From positions 1 through 10,225 of the forward strand of contig JAIXVO010000194.1 in the NCBI GenBank assembly GCA_027482985.1: a stretch of 10,225 nucleotides of DNA. The letters are read 5' to 3'. The position numbers were made by a program, and so were the translations under genes. This document shows, piece by piece, positions 7,581 to 10,225 of the stretch. The notes beneath the pieces are model-generated. The model did not search any database, was not told the origin of the DNA, and saw only the letters and a list, made by a program, of their open reading frames with translations. The first letter of the stretch is position 1. Each line of letters starts with the position of its first letter. This DNA comes from Cyanobacteriota bacterium (GTDB taxonomy: Bacteria > Cyanobacteriota > Cyanobacteriia > Leptolyngbyales > Leptolyngbyaceae).

Positions 7581-8576
7581 ATGCAGAAACTTGGACTTTG
7601 GGTTGTCAGCAGTTTATCGATCATGGGCTTGGGCGGCTGCGTGCAGGTGTTTGTCCCCACCCCGGATGCCACGCCGCCATCAACACCAACCGTAGAATCC
7701 TCTTCACCTACGCCATCAGCGCCCCCCTTGGTCGCGGAAAAGCTGACCCTGTATGTTGACCCGCAAGCAGGGAGCGATCGCCATCCCGGGACTGCCAATC
7801 AACCCTTTCAGACGATTTCCCACGCCCTCCAACAAGCCCGACCTGGCACCGTAATTCAATTACTTCCCGGCGTTTACACCACGCAAACGGGCGAAGTGTT
7901 TCCCCTCCAGGTGCAGGCGGGTGTCGGGTTGCGAGGTAATCCAGAGACGCAAGGCAAAGGGATTCAGATTACTGGCGGCGGCAAGTTCTTGAGTCCGACT
8001 TGGGCTGGACAGAATGTGACGATCGTCGCCAGCCAGGATGCCGCCATCAGCGGTCTGACGCTGACCAATCCCAACACTCGCGGCACCGCCATCTGGGTCG
8101 AAACCGGATCGCCCACGATCGCCCAAAATCGGTTTGTGGGCAGCGATCGCGAAGGCGTGTTCGTCTCCGGTACTGCCACCCCTAAGATCGAGCGGAATAT
8201 TTTTGAACAAAACGGCGGCAATGGCTTAGTCTTCACCCGCGACAGTGGCGGACTGACCGAGCATAACGTCATCCAGCAGCAAGGCTTCGGCATCGCGATC
8301 GGCGATCGCGCCCAACCGACTATTCGCGCTAACCAAATTCGCCAGAACAAAGACGGCCTCGTAATTAACGGCGACTCCCGCCCCACCCTCGATCGCAACC
8401 AGATCACCAACAACGGTCGCGATGGCATCGTCGTCACCACCAACGCCAAACCCAGCCTCACCGCCAACACCTTCGCCAACAACGGCGATCACGATATCCA
8501 TAACGCCACTGCCAGCCCCCTTCAGGTCGAAGGCTCGAATCTGGTGGAGTTGAAAGTGGAAGGGAAGATGAAGTGA
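7581..8576 (+). CDS. DUF1565 right-handed beta-helix lipoprotein
   Basis: A 331-residue predicted lipoprotein. The ATG at 7581 gives a proper signal peptide (hydrophobic residues 5-17, lipobox LGGC with Cys20). An upstream in-frame TTG at 7563 would only add six residues and is less likely. Residues 21-50 are a Pro/Ser/Thr-rich linker. The DUF1565 segment follows at about 57-135 (YVDPQAGSDRHPGT, then QPFQTISHALQQARPGT). Residues about 177-311 form six beta-helix rungs of 20-24 residues, each with a pattern like P-T-I-x-x-N-x-[FI]-x-x-N...G-[IVL]-x-[IV]. The fold is shared with polysaccharide lyases, epimerases and NosD-type proteins, but I see no defined catalytic residues. Binding or modifying an envelope polysaccharide is inference. 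It is divergent from sodB and convergent with the M23 peptidase gene. Its transcript probably ends in the G-rich tract just past the stop. Confidence 0.9.
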   Translation: MQKLGLWVVSSLSIMGLGGCVQVFVPTPDATPPSTPTVESSSPTPSAPPLVAEKLTLYVDPQAGSDRHPGTANQPFQTISHALQQARPGTVIQLLPGVYTTQTGEVFPLQVQAGVGLRGNPETQGKGIQITGGGKFLSPTWAGQNVTIVASQDAAISGLTLTNPNTRGTAIWVETGSPTIAQNRFVGSDREGVFVSGTATPKIERNIFEQNGGNGLVFTRDSGGLTEHNVIQQQGFGIAIGDRAQPTIRANQIRQNKDGLVINGDSRPTLDRNQITNNGRDGIVVTTNAKPSLTANTFANNGDHDIHNATASPLQVEGSNLVELKVEGKMK

Positions 8577-8607
8577 GGGAGGGAAAGGGAGCGGGAGGGA
8601 AAGGGAG
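8577..8607 (+). repeat. G-rich direct repeat with G-quadruplex pattern
   Basis: GGGAGGGAAAGGGAG is present twice in exact copies (8577-8591 and 8593-8607), one base apart. On the rightward strand this gives six GGG runs separated by 1-3 bases, which meets the usual G-quadruplex pattern with runs to spare. It begins at the base after the beta-helix lipoprotein stop codon, so it would lie in that mRNA's 3' untranslated region. The purine-only tract continues to about 8615. Confidence 0.8.
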
Positions 8608-8659
8608 GAAAGAAAATTCTTGTGTAGGTGCGGCATTTGTTGGTGTTCGTCTTCCTGCC

Positions 8660-8711
8660 CACCGCCCTCACCGCCCTCACCGCCCTCACCGCCCTCACCG
8701 CCCTCACCGCC
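8660..8711. repeat. 9-base tandem repeat CACCGCCCT, five copies plus a partial one
   Basis: Five exact CACCGCCCT units run from 8660 to 8704, followed by CACCGCC to 8711. The right end overlaps the stop codon and last two arginine codons of the leftward M23 peptidase. On that gene's strand the unit reads AGGGCGGTG, so its 3' end is also G-rich. The CCCTCAC in each unit is complementary to GTGAGGG at 8573-8579. A rightward transcript could therefore fold back on itself. Unit length and the lack of unique spacers rule out a CRISPR array. Confidence 0.9.
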
Positions 8712-9654
8712 GCGACATCCGCGTTCCTACCGCCGCGAAGTACCTCATCGGATTCTGCGCAACTTGATGATTGCGGATTTCAAAATGCAGGTGGGGGCCA
8801 GTTGAGTAGCCTGTACTGCCAGAGAGTCCCAGAATTTTGCCTTGCGGCACGCGATCGCCCGCGTTGACCAGTAATTCATCCAGGTGGGCGTAGAGGGTTT
8901 CATAGTCGGCGGCATGTTGCACGATCACCGTTTTGCCGTAACCGCCATGCCATCCGGCAAAGGCGACCGTTCCTTGTTTGGCGGCTTTAACGGGGGTGCC
9001 GTTGGGGGTGCCAAAATCAACGCCCTCATGGAAGCGGACATCGCCCGAAATGGGATGAATGCGATTGCCAAAGCCGCTGGTTAAGGGAAAGTCGGTCACG
9101 GGGGGCAGGAATTCTGGCGATGCAGGTTTGAGGCTGGCAATCAGATTGGGGGTTTGAGCGTTGGCAATGCCACCTGCGCCCAAAATGGAAGCCGTCAAGG
9201 ATACATTCGGTCTGATGGGTGAGATATTCGATACTGACCCTGAAGCTGGAACTGGAGCCGTAGCACAGAAAGTATTGTTCCAACTTAAACTGCCCCAACG
9301 GGAAGTACTGACTCCCAACAGCACCCCAAGGCACATATAAATCAAATGTTGGCGTGGGAACCGCACCCGATGCGGCTTGGGTTTGAGGGGGGGAGGCGAT
9401 AAAGCCAGACTATCCAAAGACGATCGCGAAATTCCGTCTAAAGGCAGAGGAGTTTCGCCACAAAATTGCTTTAATCTGTCGATGTCGTTAGCGGGTTGGG
9501 CGATCGCGGCAGCATCCCACAGTGGGACAGGAGACGGAAAGTGGAATGTTGCGGCTTGCCAGGTGGGAATGGGAAGAGAATGGACAGAGGGGACTGGAGT
9601 GCTTGAAACGGCATGATAATCACCGCCCCACGCAGAAAGAATGCGACGAATCAT
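8704..9654 (-). CDS. Membrane-anchored M23 (LytM/NlpD-type) peptidoglycan endopeptidase
   Basis: A zinc metallopeptidase domain, predicted to act on peptidoglycan cross-links outside the cytoplasmic membrane. Numbering from the ATG at 9654 (316 residues), residues 1-100 are Pro/Ser-rich and probably cytoplasmic. One hydrophobic segment at about 103-119 (YMCLGVLLG core) acts as a signal anchor, a linker follows, and the catalytic domain fills about 185-305. Zinc ligands are His209 and Asp213 in HEGVDFG and His290 in PHLHFE. His288 and His257 (in YAHL) match the catalytic histidines of LytM. GFGNRIHP and GYGKTVIVQH are typical of the family. The domain is intact, so an active enzyme rather than a degenerate EnvC/NlpD-type activator is expected. 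The start is uncertain: the frame stays open to a TTG at 9732 (342 residues), no Shine-Dalgarno sequence supports either, and a good promoter lies just above 9732. It converges on the beta-helix lipoprotein gene. Confidence 0.88.
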   Translation of the reverse strand: MIRRILSAWGGDYHAVSSTPVPSVHSLPIPTWQAATFHFPSPVPLWDAAAIAQPANDIDRLKQFCGETPLPLDGISRSSLDSLALSPPPLKPKPHRVRFPRQHLIYMCLGVLLGVSTSRWGSLSWNNTFCATAPVPASGSVSNISPIRPNVSLTASILGAGGIANAQTPNLIASLKPASPEFLPPVTDFPLTSGFGNRIHPISGDVRFHEGVDFGTPNGTPVKAAKQGTVAFAGWHGGYGKTVIVQHAADYETLYAHLDELLVNAGDRVPQGKILGLSGSTGYSTGPHLHFEIRNHQVAQNPMRYFAAVGTRMSRR

Positions 9655-9777
9655 TGCGATGCGAGTAGTAGATGCAAACAGACCTGAATCGATGCTTGGG
9701 TAGAAGCCAGTTCCAGTTGAACCGCATGGCAACCCACGCCACTGGTTCAGCTCTACCCTAGGGAACAGAATTAAAGT

Positions 9778-9805
9778 ATCATAGCAGACCGCAGAAATAC
9801 GTAAA
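9778..9805 (-). promoter_or_regulatory. Extended -10 promoter of the M23 peptidase gene
   Basis: Read leftward, TTTACG (9805-9800, 4 of 6 to TTGACA) is followed after 16 bases by TATGAT (9783-9778, 5 of 6 to TATAAT), which is preceded by TGC, giving an extended -10 (TGnTATGAT). The expected RNA start is near 9771. This leaves about 39 bases to the TTG at 9732 or about 117 bases to the ATG at 9654. Confidence 0.5.
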
Positions 9806-9852
9806 ACTCGGTTTTAGCTTCATCAAAGGTTTACAGTTATGTCCGTATTTCT
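9793..9852. repeat. Inverted repeat pair AGAAATACG...CGTATTTCT, possible operator
   Basis: A perfect 9-base inverted repeat has arms at 9793-9801 and 9844-9852, 42 bases apart. The left arm overlaps the spacer and -35 of the peptidase promoter, next to the palindrome at 9802-9816. Placement suggests protein binding, but no known regulator site is recognised and a chance match is possible. Confidence 0.35.
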
Positions 9853-9957
9853 CCCATCAGTTCAAAGTCTTCATGTTCCGGGTTGAGGTGCGGCTTCAGC
9901 CAGAAATCTGCATTCATGCGTCAATATGAGGATGTTGTTGGATGGATCTTCGAGGCA

Positions 9958-10225
9958 ATGCGCGATCGCTGGTTTCTTGTCGTCCTGATGCTGTTGCTTT
10001 TCAGCCATTTGACTGCCTGTATGCAGGCAACTCCTTCGTCACAGGTGACACCAACATCGCCGCCCGTTGGCTCTCCACGTCCAGAGAAAAAGCTGGAATA
10101 CAATGTGCAGGTACTCCCGCGCAGCATTGTCCATACGCTGAGAATTCCCACCGAGGGGCAATTTGTGGTGACGACGGCGGTTGCGGCTCAGGTCAAAACG
10201 GTGGAGGAGTTTGCAGCGGATACGC
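9958..10225 (+). CDS. Lipoprotein, probable phosphodiester glycosidase (NAGPA/DUF2233) family, cut off at the right edge
   Basis: Only the first 89 codons are inside the window. The ATG at 9958 gives a classic lipoprotein signal peptide: basic MRDR, hydrophobic residues 5-16, lipobox LTAC with Cys21. An in-frame ATG at 9916 would add 14 residues in front and spoil this, so it is less likely. Neither has a good Shine-Dalgarno sequence. A Pro/Ser/Thr linker (22-43) is followed by a stretch with YNVQVLPRSIVHTLRIP and VKTVEEFAAD. That pattern (secondary-structure-like strand, 'VHxLxIP', then 'TVxEFA') is how NAGPA/DUF2233 domains begin, before the diagnostic NGGFF motif, which would lie just past the edge. 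This family acts on sugar phosphodiesters or related envelope glycans. The family call rests on pattern memory from a short fragment; the lipoprotein call is firmer. Confidence 0.65.
   Translation, partial: MRDRWFLVVLMLLLFSHLTACMQATPSSQVTPTSPPVGSPRPEKKLEYNVQVLPRSIVHTLRIPTEGQFVVTTAVAAQVKTVEEFAADT

Larger units (their letters stand above)
9655..9957. other. Divergent regulatory region, no convincing gene
   Basis: This is the spacer between the divergent M23 peptidase and the right-edge lipoprotein. Bases 9655-9732 may be coding if the peptidase uses its TTG start. The rest holds a leftward extended -10 promoter (9778-9805), a 9-base inverted repeat pair (9793-9801 and 9844-9852) and a small palindrome TAAAAC-TCG-GTTTTA at 9802-9816. 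No tRNA or terminator is visible. I could not find a good -35/-10 pair for the rightward gene: TTTACA at 9830-9835 matches a -35 but has no -10 after it. Confidence 0.5.

Noticed and set aside
8660..8711. Possible CRISPR array
   Set aside because: The unit is only 9 bases and there are no unique spacers, so it is a simple tandem repeat.
8522..8767. Open frames with Arg-Pro-His or Arg-Ala-Val repeats
   Set aside because: These are translations of the CACCGCCCT tandem repeat, whose 9-base unit keeps all frames open. They are not independent proteins.
9470..9727. Open frame starting at the ATG at 9727, leftward
   Set aside because: It overlaps the M23 peptidase in another frame, has no ribosome site and no family features. 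Noted only as a possible upstream frame.

Overview
The window is chromosomal DNA from a cyanobacterium. The palindrome GCGATCGC (HIP1, the octamer over-represented in most cyanobacterial genomes) occurs about 17 times by eye, roughly once every 600 bases, inside and between genes. Base composition is moderately GC-rich. The gene families fit: a Yip1/hydrolase giant membrane protein, an iron superoxide dismutase, a DUF1565 beta-helix lipoprotein and a phosphodiester-glycosidase-type lipoprotein. Two interspersed repeats between 6644 and 6733 resemble elements I recall from filamentous cyanobacteria. I cannot name the genus. I see no phage, transposase, CRISPR or plasmid signature.

Layout. Bases 19-54 hold a strong intrinsic terminator pointing right, which ends a gene lying off the left edge. 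It converges on a leftward gene (69-3812) for a membrane protein of about 1247 residues. That protein has a Yip1-like N-terminus, an alpha/beta-hydrolase domain with a readable Ser-Asp-His triad, and a C-terminal region that looks like a circularly permuted papain-like (NlpC/P60 or LRAT type) fold. A 207-base divergent spacer separates it from a rightward 845-residue P-type cation ATPase (4020-6557), closed by a perfect hairpin terminator. A spacer with two palindromic interspersed repeats follows. Next is a leftward sodB-type Fe superoxide dismutase (6747-7346), divergent from a rightward beta-helix lipoprotein (7581-8576). This lipoprotein converges on a leftward M23 metallopeptidase (8704-9654). 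The 127-base gap between those two stops contains a G-quadruplex-like G-rich direct repeat and a 9-base tandem repeat. A divergent regulatory region (9655-9957) then leads to a truncated lipoprotein gene that runs off the right edge.

No clear multi-gene operon is visible: neighbours alternate strand, so each gene probably has its own promoter. The right third has an envelope theme (two predicted lipoproteins and a membrane-anchored peptidoglycan hydrolase). The left part holds integral membrane proteins. SodB stands apart as a cytoplasmic antioxidant enzyme. The most unusual item is the 1247-residue protein, which appears to join two different catalytic folds to a membrane domain.
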